A DNA stretch of 64,000 nucleotides, taken from positions 45,148 through 109,147 of the forward strand of contig JBCBFT010000006.1 of the NCBI GenBank assembly GCA_038527485.1, written 5' to 3'. Positions 35,313 through 43,967 of this stretch are shown here, one piece after another; within the stretch, counting starts at the first letter, position 1; each line of letters begins with the position of its first letter. The notes under the pieces are model-generated. The model had not been told where the DNA came from and did not search any database. It saw only the letters and a list, made by a program, of their open reading frames with translations. A program made the position numbers and the translations under genes. This stretch comes from JALEFZ01 sp038527485 (GTDB lineage: Bacteria; Bacteroidota; Bacteroidia; J057).

Positions 35313-35690
35313 GAGGTCAGAGTCATTTATTTATTCAAAAAAGGAGAATCTACCTGCGGGAAAAGTAAAATTCCTGACACTTGAACGGATTGGGTTTATA
35401 TGAGCTAAAAAAAGTAAAGATACCCCCCTTTCGCTCTAACAAATGCACCAAAAGGTGGTCCTGCACATAATATATTCATTAGTGATTATCACGAATGAAT
35501 TCAGATAGGATTTGTTTTCTATGTGGAGACGTGATAAATGGACATCTCTACATAAAAAATACGAAATCCACTCATTCGTTCTAATCGTTATCGACTACTA
35601 GAATCTTATTTCTCCCTCTCTGTTCACATAGCCCCGGGGAATGGCATAAATGGCTATAGAGATCCCGCTAAAATTTCTACATTCGTTTGT
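35313..35690. other. Intergenic region upstream of the ECF sigma gene
   Basis: These 378 bp lie between divergent genes. They hold the 83-bp dispersed element at 35481-35563. Otherwise I see no RNA gene and no clear promoter. Confidence 0.5.
35481..35563 (+). repeat. Dispersed 83-bp element, copy 1
   Basis: Matches 55832-55914 in the same orientation over 83 bp at 66 positions, without any gap. Both copies keep a hairpin (CTATGTGGAGA with TCTCTACATA here) around a GATAAAT loop. The left part TTCAGATAGGAT is identical in both. No coding frame is conserved. Confidence 0.65.
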
Positions 35691-36245
35691 ATGAAAGAGC
35701 AAGAAATCCTGGAAGCTATTCAAAGGGGGGACCGAGAAGTTCTCAACCACTTATACAAAGTGTACAGGAACGACTTCTTTCAATGGGCTTCGCAAAGATT
35801 TACGATTCGCCAAGAAGAGATGGCTGATATCTTTCAGGATGCGGTCATTGCCCTTTACAGAAACATCGCTCAAGGAAAATTGGTCGAACTGAGAAGTTCC
35901 ATCAAAACCTATCTATTTGGGATTGGGAAAAACCTTATCCTGAAGTATCTGAGAGATCAACGCGAAAAGCTTCCTTTGGAAGCAGCAACCTTTGAATGGG
36001 ATCTGAAGCTGGAGCAGCAATATGTGGATGAGGGCATTAAAACCTTGCTCACACAAGCCATCGAATCATTGGGAACTCCTTGCAATCAGATTCTTCTACT
36101 CTTTTATTACAGAAATTTTGCGATGCAGGCCATTCAAGCACAGCTAGGATACAAAAGCGAAGCTGTCGCACGCGCCCAAAAAAAACGCTGCATGCAATAC
36201 CTCCGAAAAAGATTGTTGGAGCAACATAAAGACGAACTGAGGTGA
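35691..36245 (+). CDS. ECF-type RNA polymerase sigma factor
   Basis: A 184-residue sigma-70 family protein. Region 2 is visible in the N-terminal half: REVLNHLYKVYRNDFFQWAS and the DIFQDAVIALYRNI core-binding helix. Region 4 is a C-terminal HTH, SLGTPCNQILLLFYYRNFAM then IQAQLGYKSEAVARAQKKRC. Such factors direct polymerase to a small regulon and are held by an anti-sigma factor. The next gene overlaps it by 4 bp (GTGA) and encodes a membrane protein fit for that role. The locus is convergent with a TPR-CHAT gene. Regulation by that pair is inferred. Confidence 0.9.
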   Translation: MKEQEILEAIQRGDREVLNHLYKVYRNDFFQWASQRFTIRQEEMADIFQDAVIALYRNIAQGKLVELRSSIKTYLFGIGKNLILKYLRDQREKLPLEAATFEWDLKLEQQYVDEGIKTLLTQAIESLGTPCNQILLLFYYRNFAMQAIQAQLGYKSEAVARAQKKRCMQYLRKRLLEQHKDELR

Positions 36246-37009
36246 ATGAACAAGATTACGACCTGATCGAACGCTACTTCTTAGATGGGCTTTCGGCAAA
36301 AGAGAAAGAACTGGCAGAAACTCGCGTGAAGGAAGACGAAGCCTTTGCACAGGCGTTTCAGTTGCAAAAGCAACTGGTACAAGTCGTGGATGCCCAGATG
36401 GAGGCAGGCTTCAAGGCTCAGTTGCAAGAAGTGGAGCAGCGTATGAATTCCTCAGAAAATGGTGCGCCTTCGTCTCAGGCCCGTTCCATTCCCATATGGC
36501 TCTATGCAGTAGCGGCTGCGCTTCTTGTGTTGCTGATTGGCTACTGGTTGCTCCCCCTTACGTCTCCCGAAGCAACTCCAACGAATCAAGCGCTTTTCGC
36601 CGACCATTTTCAGCCTTACCGCAACTTGGTGGTTCCCATCCAGCGATCCCAAGATAGCCTGTCCACACTCGAACGCGCCTTTCTTTCCTATGAAAAGCAG
36701 GAATATGCACAGGCAGCAGCGCAGATGACCATGCTGTATCAGGCTGACAGCTCGCAGACCGCACTTCTATTTTATGGGGGCATTTCATATCTCGCCCTCA
36801 ATCAACCTGAAGATGCTATCCCTTTATTTCAATCATATCTATTGGAAAAAAGTGCATTCCAAGATGAGGCCAAATGGTATCTCGCTTGGGCTTTTTTACT
36901 GAAAGATAAAAATACCCAGGCAAGAGAACTTTGGGAAGAAGTAGCAGAGAGTGCGACGGATCAAAACCTGCGCAAGCAAGCGAAAGAGGTCCTTTTGGAG
37001 ATAGATTAG
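36242..37009 (+). CDS. Membrane anti-sigma-like protein with periplasmic TPR region
   Basis: A 255-residue protein starting at a GTG that overlaps the sigma stop codon by 4 bp. Its first 60 residues (MNEQDYDLIERYFLDGLSAK, then a helical, charged stretch) resemble the cytoplasmic part of anti-sigma factors in this phylum, without the Cys/His zinc cluster. A single membrane helix lies at about 84-105, and the rest (about 140-255) is a TPR-like repeat region predicted in the periplasm. This suggests a signal from an envelope partner is sensed by the TPRs and releases the sigma factor. The nearby CHAT protein also has TPRs. Role inferred. Confidence 0.72.
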   Translation: MNEQDYDLIERYFLDGLSAKEKELAETRVKEDEAFAQAFQLQKQLVQVVDAQMEAGFKAQLQEVEQRMNSSENGAPSSQARSIPIWLYAVAAALLVLLIGYWLLPLTSPEATPTNQALFADHFQPYRNLVVPIQRSQDSLSTLERAFLSYEKQEYAQAAAQMTMLYQADSSQTALLFYGGISYLALNQPEDAIPLFQSYLLEKSAFQDEAKWYLAWAFLLKDKNTQARELWEEVAESATDQNLRKQAKEVLLEID

Positions 37010-37161
37010 CTTTGAGCGTAAGACTCAACTCCACATGCTGTATAACACTATCCCTTCAGGAAAGTAAATCAACACAATGTAACAAAAGCTTATTTATATA
37101 ACTTCGGCGAATGGTAACAAGTAATCTGGGGGGCGTTGGGCTTGGAATTTGGAGATAGGGG

Positions 37162-37263
37162 TCCCGAGGTTTTACGCTCGGGATTGGGCTGAAATTCCAT
37201 CCCGAGATTCATCATCGGGATTGGTTCTTTTTTGCCTAAAAATCCCGAGTCTAATGCTCGGGA
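37162..37263. repeat. Three TCCCGA/TCGGGA hairpins in tandem
   Basis: Three short hairpins lie in 102 bp: TCCCGAG (37162-37168) with CTCGGGA (37177-37183); ATCCCGA (37199) with TCGGGAT (ending 37221); TCCCGAG (37243) with CTCGGGA (ending 37263). The second is followed by a T-rich run (TTCTTTTTT), so it could also terminate the sigma operon. They lie between the convergent anti-sigma and CHAT genes. Confidence 0.7.
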
Positions 37264-37383
37264 CGCTGAAGGCGATGATTAAATATTAAAAAACTCATAT
37301 TACAGAGTATTCAGCTTCCCATCATGAATATTCATCATGGTAGTTCTACTCCAGGCCATAGCATATGTTTCTACTTCCTTCTT

Positions 37384-40300
37384 TCATTTGTCTACCTGCC
37401 TCATGAAATAAATCGCTAGGAAGATAATCACCACGCCCAATAAAATCCCACCCACTATGTTCCAAGGTAAGCCCGAAGCCAAATTTAGGGCTTGCATATT
37501 GCCGCTAGCCACAAAACCTGCCCAGAAATAAGGATGTGCCAATCGGTCGTTGGAGACTTGGGAAAGATAGCGCAGCTTGGCACGTTGCAGGGCTTGGTCC
37601 TTGGGCTGTCCCTCCTTGAGATTTTGGTAGAAGGCGACCATCAAATCTGCTGTCTCTTGATCGGGCACTTGCCAGAGGCTCATCACAGTACTGGGGCAGC
37701 CCGCAGCCGTAAAAGCTTGTGACAAACTCGTCACCCCCTCTCCTGGCATAAGCGAACCATAGCCAGTATTGCAAGCACTTAGGACAGCCAGATCTGCCTG
37801 TAGCGAAAGCGCAAATAACTCTGCAATCGTCAGGTTCCCATTGTCTATACTATCTGTACTTTGGAACAGTAATTTGGAAAAAAGCGGTTCTTCATCTTCT
37901 AACAGGGTATGCATGGCCAGATGTAAAACTTGATAATCAGCGGCAATTTCTTTGAAACGACTTTCGGTTGCTTCTTTCCCTACAAAAACTTCCCCCTCCA
38001 TGATACGCATGAGAGATTCTACCTCTTGCTGTGCAGCAGGTAGGGCCAGATTTCCCTCTCTCACCAACATAGAAAGTGCTTGATTCTGCTGGGTATCGAC
38101 TTGCGCAATGAATTGGTTCTCATACGAAGGAGCAAAACCTGCCCATGAAGCTTGTTTCTTCTCTTGCTGGACTTGTTGCTGTAGTAACCAAAGCGTAGCC
38201 GAAGCTCCGTACGAGACACTATGTGTCCGAGTCAGATAATCCAGATGGAAAAATTGTGAACCCGTATCTGAAGTACAAAGAATTTCAAAAGGCAGAAAAT
38301 GAAGGGATTGATCTGGGAGAATGACCAAGTGATCATACATTTTAAGAGAAGAAGGCATCAAAAGCTGATACAAACGATGGGATAATGACCGCCATTTTCC
38401 CACATCATAAGCCGTAAAGTCCAATGTCAAGCTGCGTAGGCTATCCACCAGTCTTTCTAAGACCTGACTGTTTTCAAATTTCTTCACTTGGAATTGCTCC
38501 TTTCCAACTTCGAATCGTATCCATCCTTCTTCCTGAAATTGAAAGCTGAGCATCAAGGTCTTTTCAGGTAAGGCTTGTTGGATTTCCTCGATAGCCGCAG
38601 TCTGATTTTCTCCTTGCACCAAATCTAGGGGATAGGCCTTCGCCCATTCACCATCCAATGCTGCATTCTTCTGACTCAATGCAAATATTTGATCGTACAA
38701 CGAGTCTATCCCTGGACTCACATCGGTACCTTGGGCTTTTTTCAACTCAAATAGACGCTCCTCTAGTCGTGCAATCTTGCCTCTATTGGTCCACTTTTCT
38801 GCGAGGCGATCAACAGGAAGTCCCATATCCCTTTGTGACTGATAGTTGCCAAACGCAAGCTGTGTCCGTGTCACCCTTCCTTTTTCTGTGATCTCAAATG
38901 CTTTTTCGTACTGTCCCTTGTCTAGATAAAGGGATTGAAGTAGCATGAGGGTATGCTGCAAATTTTGTTTATACCCCAAAGAAATATCCACTGATCGGAG
39001 TTCTTCGAAAAATTGGAGAGACAAATGAAGAAGCTGTTCTGCTTTTTCTTCTGGATGGAATCCTTGAGAAGGAGGAAGATGTAGTAAAAAGTCCGCATGT
39101 TGGTATAATCTCTCAGCTACCGCAAGACTGGGCGTTAACTTTTCTAAAAAAGCTACTTCCAGTTCAGCATCTTTGCTATGGGGCAGTTCTGGAAATGCCT
39201 TCTCTGCATAATAATGTGTCGCGAGATAGCTATACTTCAAGGCATATTCGTAGTCCTTATCCTTCGCGTAAAAATTGGCTAGGGCTACTGCCGCAAAACC
39301 AAACATCGGAGAGGTAATCGCACGCGCCCGAAGCAAAGCGTCCTCTGCTAAGTCATACCCTCCACCGTTTTGTCCGTGTATGATGAGTGCTTTACGGATT
39401 TGTAAATATATCTTGGTGCCTTCCCAATCCGTTTCTTGGATGATCTTCTCTGCCTTCTCTACGTACGCTATTCCCGTTTTATACTGCTTCTGCTTTCCAC
39501 GTACTTGTCCCATCAAGGAATAAATAATGGCGAGATCGTATCCATATTGATTGATGTCTCTCGTGGCTTCAAACTGCGCCTTGGCTTCTTTGGCGGCTTG
39601 CCTGTAGTACTGCATCGCCTGATCGTATTTGGCGAGGCTTCGGTATTTGGAACCAAGATCTGCTAAAGGAATGTAAGCAGTAGGAGAAGATATGTCTCGG
39701 CTGAGATTGAGGGCTTTGCGGAGATAGAGCGGGGCCATCGCCGTCTCAATCGAATTGCCCAAGTTGGAGTAACCCGTAGCCAGATTGCCTACCTCTTCAG
39801 GATCTTGCTCCCAAGCTTCCACAGCTTTGTATCGATAATGAATGCCCAGCGCGGTATATCCATAGACAAAATAATTGGAAGCGAGATTGTTGGCTACCAA
39901 GCCCATCATCGCATAGGAAGTAGGCGAATGGGCTTCATATTCTTCGAGTGCCAACTGCCAGTAAAACTCCAAGCTGTCTACATCCTTCAGTTGGACAAAA
40001 GACTCTCCTATCCAATACAGCTCATGTATGGCTCTCGGATCCTCAATCGGTGTAGATTGACGATACAACTCTCTGGCTTTCTGGGCATACTCAATCGTTT
40101 GTTTCGCAGCTCCACCTCTCAAATAATAAGCTTCCCTAAGCAATCGATAGAGGAAAGCAGGCAGGGTATCCCCTCTCATTTCCTCCACCTGCGGCAGTAT
40201 GTTTACCACCATTTCTTCTGCGCTTTTCCACGCACCTTCGTCTAGCAATCGCTTGGCTTCCTGTGCACTATCTCGCGCTTGCTCATATGTTTGCGCATGT

Positions 40301-40389
40301 ATGACACCTAGCCACATCCATAGGCTACAGATGAGCCCCCATACTTTCAAGCTCATTTTTGTGCAGATTTTTTCTCTTCTACTGTTCAC
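37384..40389 (-). CDS. Secreted, C-terminally anchored TPR-CHAT protease-like protein, second copy
   Basis: A 1001-residue protein of the same build as the one at 4655. It has a signal peptide (to about residue 32), a TPR solenoid (about 60-480), a helical linker, and a CHAT peptidase domain (about 680-960). One membrane helix (about 975-995) and a short MRQVDK tail follow. The catalytic pair is H827 in HLAMHT and C873 in LSACNTGYG, both present. It shares the SLWQ-DQET-like block VMSLWQVPDQETADLM and other CHAT blocks with the first copy. It is convergent with the sigma/anti-sigma operon, whose anti-sigma also has TPRs, which suggests one envelope-signalling module. Confidence 0.88.
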   Translation of the reverse strand: MNSRREKICTKMSLKVWGLICSLWMWLGVIHAQTYEQARDSAQEAKRLLDEGAWKSAEEMVVNILPQVEEMRGDTLPAFLYRLLREAYYLRGGAAKQTIEYAQKARELYRQSTPIEDPRAIHELYWIGESFVQLKDVDSLEFYWQLALEEYEAHSPTSYAMMGLVANNLASNYFVYGYTALGIHYRYKAVEAWEQDPEEVGNLATGYSNLGNSIETAMAPLYLRKALNLSRDISSPTAYIPLADLGSKYRSLAKYDQAMQYYRQAAKEAKAQFEATRDINQYGYDLAIIYSLMGQVRGKQKQYKTGIAYVEKAEKIIQETDWEGTKIYLQIRKALIIHGQNGGGYDLAEDALLRARAITSPMFGFAAVALANFYAKDKDYEYALKYSYLATHYYAEKAFPELPHSKDAELEVAFLEKLTPSLAVAERLYQHADFLLHLPPSQGFHPEEKAEQLLHLSLQFFEELRSVDISLGYKQNLQHTLMLLQSLYLDKGQYEKAFEITEKGRVTRTQLAFGNYQSQRDMGLPVDRLAEKWTNRGKIARLEERLFELKKAQGTDVSPGIDSLYDQIFALSQKNAALDGEWAKAYPLDLVQGENQTAAIEEIQQALPEKTLMLSFQFQEEGWIRFEVGKEQFQVKKFENSQVLERLVDSLRSLTLDFTAYDVGKWRSLSHRLYQLLMPSSLKMYDHLVILPDQSLHFLPFEILCTSDTGSQFFHLDYLTRTHSVSYGASATLWLLQQQVQQEKKQASWAGFAPSYENQFIAQVDTQQNQALSMLVREGNLALPAAQQEVESLMRIMEGEVFVGKEATESRFKEIAADYQVLHLAMHTLLEDEEPLFSKLLFQSTDSIDNGNLTIAELFALSLQADLAVLSACNTGYGSLMPGEGVTSLSQAFTAAGCPSTVMSLWQVPDQETADLMVAFYQNLKEGQPKDQALQRAKLRYLSQVSNDRLAHPYFWAGFVASGNMQALNLASGLPWNIVGGILLGVVIIFLAIYFMRQVDK

Positions 40390-40451
40390 ATCTCTGCTTT
40401 TGGTGGAATCAACCCGTGTGTTACAATCATTTCACTCAAACCATTTCCACT

Positions 40452-41927
40452 ATGGCAACCCCTAATTTCATGAATGCCAGAATCATTTGCACTACTTTTT
40501 TACTCTTTGCTCTGATCATTTCCCTACAAGCTCAGGACTATGCACAAGGGCTCCTGGATTATGGCAATGGGAAAGTATATGCTTTTCGCGAAACTCAATA
40601 CCTCCGCTACTCCAAAAGTGTGGGCAGTGTCGATGCAGGTTATCCCCAGCAGACTTCCATCCACTGGCAGGGCATGCTCGCAAAGAATGTCGATGCAGCA
40701 GTCTACGATGAATCCAAACCAGGCTGGAAAAAGGCCTACTTCTTCACGGGGAACTCCTTCTACCGCTTCGACAAGTCCAAAAATCGTACGGACTCAGGTT
40801 ATCCCAGACGTATCGTTGACGAATGGAAAGGTCTGCCAAATAAAAAAGTTGATGCTGTCATCAGTCTACAAAATGGGACGATGTACTTCTTCTATGGAGA
40901 TATCTGTTACAAATTTAATCGAAAGACCGAGCAAGTCTTTCCAGGTTATCCACGCAAGATTGCCGCCGAATTTAAGGGGCTTCCTGGAAATCTGGATGCA
41001 GGCGTATACTTCATGGACACCGATAATATCTACTTTTTTAAGAAAACCCAGTATTATCGCGTCAACAAAAAACGCCTCAGCGTAGATCCTGGCTATCCGA
41101 AGGTAACGACCCGATACTGGAAAGAAATAGATAAGCTATACCGTCAGCGCACGGTCAGTCAAGCCTTTGGCAGTAAGGAGGTGAGACTCAAGGTCCAACG
41201 TATCAAGATCAACAAACAAACGGAGAGCTCGAAGGATGAGCCTTACATGTTACAGATAAAGTTCAGAGGAAAAATAGGAGCGAAAGCCACCGTGAGTGTC
41301 GTTCCCTATTTTGATCATACAACTTTCTACAAGCGAGCCAAAAGACCTTCGTCCAACTGGGCGGTGTCAGGTGCCAGTTGGCCTTTGGGAAATTTAGGTA
41401 CGAGCTTTCAAAACCTTCAGCCTTACGAATTTATCGGGACAGTGAGTGTGCTCATGGAAAAGGACAAGAGCAGTATACCAGACATCAGTGCATTTGCTAG
41501 GGAGATTAAAAAGTGTGTACAGGGAGCACTCGATCGTCAGACACCTGGCTCCCCGCCCAACTTTGCCGATCGGAGCAATACCAACCAGCGTTTCATTGTG
41601 GAGCGTACAGGCAAGGCCATCCACAATGCACTTTCTCAGGTATTGACAAGTAATACCAATGGATTTTACTCGATTGGCGGGGCTTTCAAGCGTAAAATTG
41701 ACAAAATAGGAGATACCGATGATCTACTGATGAGCTTTGGGTGCTTTTATATCAATGCCCCTACCCTATCAGATGCAGCGGTTAGTCAGTTGTTCCCATC
41801 CAAATTCTACCAAGCCAGGGGACCATTCAAATTTGGATCGGGCTACAAAGGAGCGAGCCTCGCTCTGGGAGTGGGGCAAGCCGTCGCCAATAGCTACGAA
41901 ATCCAATGTTTCCTAGAGGTCAAATAG
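40452..41927 (+). CDS. Secreted hemopexin-repeat protein
   Basis: I chose the ATG at 40452 (MATPNF); MNARII at 40470 is as likely. A signal peptide ends near LQAQ. The first half of the mature protein is four hemopexin-like repeats, each with the marks of a short strand, VDA and YxFF: VYAFRETQYLRY, KKAYFFTGNSFYRFD, GTMYFFYGDICYKFN and DNIYFFKKTQYYRVN, with GYP turns between them. The second half (about 250-490) is a beta-rich domain I do not recognise. Hemopexin propellers bind ligands such as metal, heme or matrix polymer. The gene is divergent from the second CHAT gene, with 62 bp between starts. Confidence 0.8.
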   Translation: MATPNFMNARIICTTFLLFALIISLQAQDYAQGLLDYGNGKVYAFRETQYLRYSKSVGSVDAGYPQQTSIHWQGMLAKNVDAAVYDESKPGWKKAYFFTGNSFYRFDKSKNRTDSGYPRRIVDEWKGLPNKKVDAVISLQNGTMYFFYGDICYKFNRKTEQVFPGYPRKIAAEFKGLPGNLDAGVYFMDTDNIYFFKKTQYYRVNKKRLSVDPGYPKVTTRYWKEIDKLYRQRTVSQAFGSKEVRLKVQRIKINKQTESSKDEPYMLQIKFRGKIGAKATVSVVPYFDHTTFYKRAKRPSSNWAVSGASWPLGNLGTSFQNLQPYEFIGTVSVLMEKDKSSIPDISAFAREIKKCVQGALDRQTPGSPPNFADRSNTNQRFIVERTGKAIHNALSQVLTSNTNGFYSIGGAFKRKIDKIGDTDDLLMSFGCFYINAPTLSDAAVSQLFPSKFYQARGPFKFGSGYKGASLALGVGQAVANSYEIQCFLEVK

Positions 41928-41982
41928 AAAAATCCCTCTCATCTTTTTATGCCTGTACTCACGCATTTAATCCTTCATTATC

Positions 41983-42909
41983 ATGCAATTTCTCAAATAC
42001 ATTTCCTCTATTTTTCTTTTTTTGACGCTCTTCTCCTTCTCCCAGACCACCTTCGGTCAAGACTATCAAGGTTCTAGCGATCATCCTTTGATGAGTCGAT
42101 ACCAAGGCTCCACCATCATCTCTTATGCACAAAGCAATTTTGAGAGCTACCCCCTCTTTCAGGATGCCTATGTCAACCAGCAGCCTATCATGGTAGAAGG
42201 GGCTTTTACCTCCATCAACTACCGCGCACCCAAGGGACGTACTCCGCTGGAGGTGCACCGCAATTATGAACAAGCACTCGAAACCAAAGGCTTTGAGCAG
42301 GTCCTACGGCTGAGAAATACAGATACTTGGGGGTTTCCTGATTACATCAAAGTCTCTGGCCTACCCGATGAGCATCGACGCGGTACTACAGGAACGGCAA
42401 ATGAGAGTCATTATACAGCTTATCAAAAGGGCGGAATCAGCGTAGCCATTTATACATCCAGCTATTATGGAGAAGCTACCCATACCTTGGTAGATATAGT
42501 GGAAAATGAGGAAATGGAGGGTGATATGGTAGAGGTAGATGCTGATTTGATTCGGGAAAAAATCATGAATGAGGGCAGGATTGCCTTATATGGCATCTAC
42601 TTTGACACAGGCGAGGCCACCTTGCAAGAGACATCAAACCAGACTTTGTATGAGATCGTTCGGTTTCTTCAGGACAATCCGAGCATCCAACTCTATGTCG
42701 TAGGCCATACAGACATGACGGGAGGGCTTGCTTCCAATGTGACTTTATCCCAAGACCGTGCCACAGCCGTGGTACAGTACCTTACGGATCAGGGCATAGC
42801 CTATGAGAGACTCACCCCCAAAGGCGTAGGCCCCTTGGCTCCAGTAGACTCAAATGAAACAGAGAAGGGAAGAGCCAAAAATCGTCGTGTAGAGTTGGTC
42901 CTACAATAA
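41983..42909 (+). CDS. OmpA-family envelope protein
   Basis: A 308-residue exported protein with a signal peptide (to about residue 25, TTFGQ). The middle (about 40-180) has several strands with no family I know. The C-terminal OmpA domain (about 195-308) is clear: GIYFDTGEATLQETSNQTLY, VVGHTDMTGGLASNVTLSQD, and KGVGPLAPVDSNETEKGRAK then RRVEL, which bind peptidoglycan. The protein should anchor the outer membrane to the cell wall. It follows the hemopexin protein on the same strand after 55 bp and ends at a terminator, so the two may be cotranscribed. Confidence 0.88.
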   Translation: MQFLKYISSIFLFLTLFSFSQTTFGQDYQGSSDHPLMSRYQGSTIISYAQSNFESYPLFQDAYVNQQPIMVEGAFTSINYRAPKGRTPLEVHRNYEQALETKGFEQVLRLRNTDTWGFPDYIKVSGLPDEHRRGTTGTANESHYTAYQKGGISVAIYTSSYYGEATHTLVDIVENEEMEGDMVEVDADLIREKIMNEGRIALYGIYFDTGEATLQETSNQTLYEIVRFLQDNPSIQLYVVGHTDMTGGLASNVTLSQDRATAVVQYLTDQGIAYERLTPKGVGPLAPVDSNETEKGRAKNRRVELVLQ

Positions 42910-42948
42910 GGTAAGATACAGCCTTTCCTCTTGATCACATCATACAAT

Positions 42949-42983
42949 AACCTATCTCTTAAGGGGATAGGTTTTACTTTTTG
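42949..42983 (+). terminator. Terminator after the OmpA-family gene
   Basis: The stem AACCTATC / GATAGGTT with a loop of about 9 bases is followed by TTACTTTTTG. It lies 40 bp after the OmpA-family stop. Confidence 0.75.
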
Positions 42984-43016
42984 TCCACGAGGGACTTTTC
43001 AGGAAATTAGCGAATC

Positions 43017-43047
43017 CCGTAGCCATTTGCCGCAGCAAATGCTAACA
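43017..43047 (+). repeat. Hairpin repeat, left copy, flanking the DJ-1/PfpI gene
   Basis: Holds CATTTGC-CGCA-GCAAATG (43024-43041) preceded by CGTAGC. The same text in inverted orientation lies at 43901-43936, so the DJ-1/PfpI-like gene is bracketed by inverted hairpin repeats. Confidence 0.6.
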
Positions 43048-43091
43048 AAGCCGCCTTAGCATAAACATTTCCTTTTCCCTATATTAAGTCC

Positions 43092-43793
43092 ATGAAAATA
43101 ATCATCTATATATACAATGGCATGACGATGTTAGATGCCATTGGACCATACGAAGTGCTACGAAACCTACCAGGTATAGAGATCCAGTTGGTCGCGAAGC
43201 AGAAGGGAGAAATCACGGCTGATAGTCAAGTCGTCCATCTCAATGCACACCACAGCATACAAGAAATACAGAAAGCCGATATTTTGTTGATTCCAGGATC
43301 TACCATCTCCTTTATCCGAGAGATGAAGGATCAGGAGGTCTTGGATTGGATCAAAATGATCCACGAGACCACACAAAAGACTGTCACTGTCTGTACAGGT
43401 TCCCTCATTTTGGCTGCGACGGGCTTGCTTGAGGGACTTCCCGCAACCTCTCATTGGAAACCGCTCCAGTTGTTGGCACAATATGGGGCCATCCCGACCT
43501 ACGAGCGAATGGTGGAAACGGGTAAAATCATCACAGCAGGAGGCGTTTCAGCTGGGATTGACATGGCTTTAAATTTGGCTGCTCGCCTCAAAGGCGAGAC
43601 ATTGGCGCAGGCGGCGCAGTTGGCGATCGAGTATGATCCGCAGCCTCCCTTCTCGTCAGGGAGCTTGAAGACGGCCTCGCCCGAGGTCGTCAAGCTGGCA
43701 GAGAAGCAGATGGAGAAAGACGCCCGAAAAGACTTCAACGCATGGGAGATCTTAAAGCATGCCCAGACGCTGTGGAAGTTGAAGCATTTGTAG
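43092..43793 (+). CDS. DJ-1/PfpI-family (GATase1-like) protein
   Basis: The 233-residue protein has the class I glutamine amidotransferase-like fold. It starts IIIYIYNGMTMLDAIGPYEV with an acidic residue in the second helix, and has the nucleophile elbow C101 in VTVCTGSLILAATGLL followed by the ATSHW block. The family includes peptidases, glyoxalase-like enzymes, chaperones and isonitrile hydratase; the latter subgroup shares the ILAATGLL-like text, so an isonitrile hydratase or AraC-like amidase domain is plausible. The sequence does not decide. The gene is bracketed by inverted hairpin repeats and its stop overlaps a 28-bp palindrome. Confidence 0.85.
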   Translation: MKIIIYIYNGMTMLDAIGPYEVLRNLPGIEIQLVAKQKGEITADSQVVHLNAHHSIQEIQKADILLIPGSTISFIREMKDQEVLDWIKMIHETTQKTVTVCTGSLILAATGLLEGLPATSHWKPLQLLAQYGAIPTYERMVETGKIITAGGVSAGIDMALNLAARLKGETLAQAAQLAIEYDPQPPFSSGSLKTASPEVVKLAEKQMEKDARKDFNAWEILKHAQTLWKLKHL

Positions 43794-43820
43794 TAGATGC
43801 TTGCTGCAGCAAGCGTCTAC
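43793..43820. repeat. 28-bp palindrome at the DJ-1/PfpI gene stop
   Basis: Starting at the last base of the stop codon, the arms GTAGATGCTTGCTG and CAGCAAGCGTCTAC are complementary apart from one mismatched pair (A/C at position 6). It has no loop and no following T run. Confidence 0.65.
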
Positions 43821-43843
43821 AAATGCAGCAAGCCCCTACACAT

Positions 43844-43879
43844 AAGGCCCGCCTCCTGTCTTCTGATATGGGCGGGCTT
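43844..43879. terminator. GC-rich hairpin after the DJ-1/PfpI gene
   Basis: AAGGCCCGCC pairs with GGGCGGGCTT across a loop of about 16 bases, followed by TCGC. It is a weak terminator candidate for plus-strand transcription because the T run is short. A further small hairpin CTTGGTC / GACCAAG follows at 43883-43899. Confidence 0.5.
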
Positions 43880-43900
43880 TCGCTTGGTCTAAGACCAAGG

Positions 43901-43936
43901 GATCTGCATTTGCGGCGGCAAATGGCTACGATTACA
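43901..43936 (-). repeat. Hairpin repeat, right copy, inverted
   Basis: On the minus strand it reads CGTAGCCATTTGCCGCCGCA then AATG, matching the copy at 43017-43047 except a single base in the loop. It lies 32 bp before the Lhr-like helicase start, in its likely leader. Confidence 0.6.
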
Positions 43937-43967
43937 AACACCTTTCCCCTTTTCTCGTTTTACCTTC

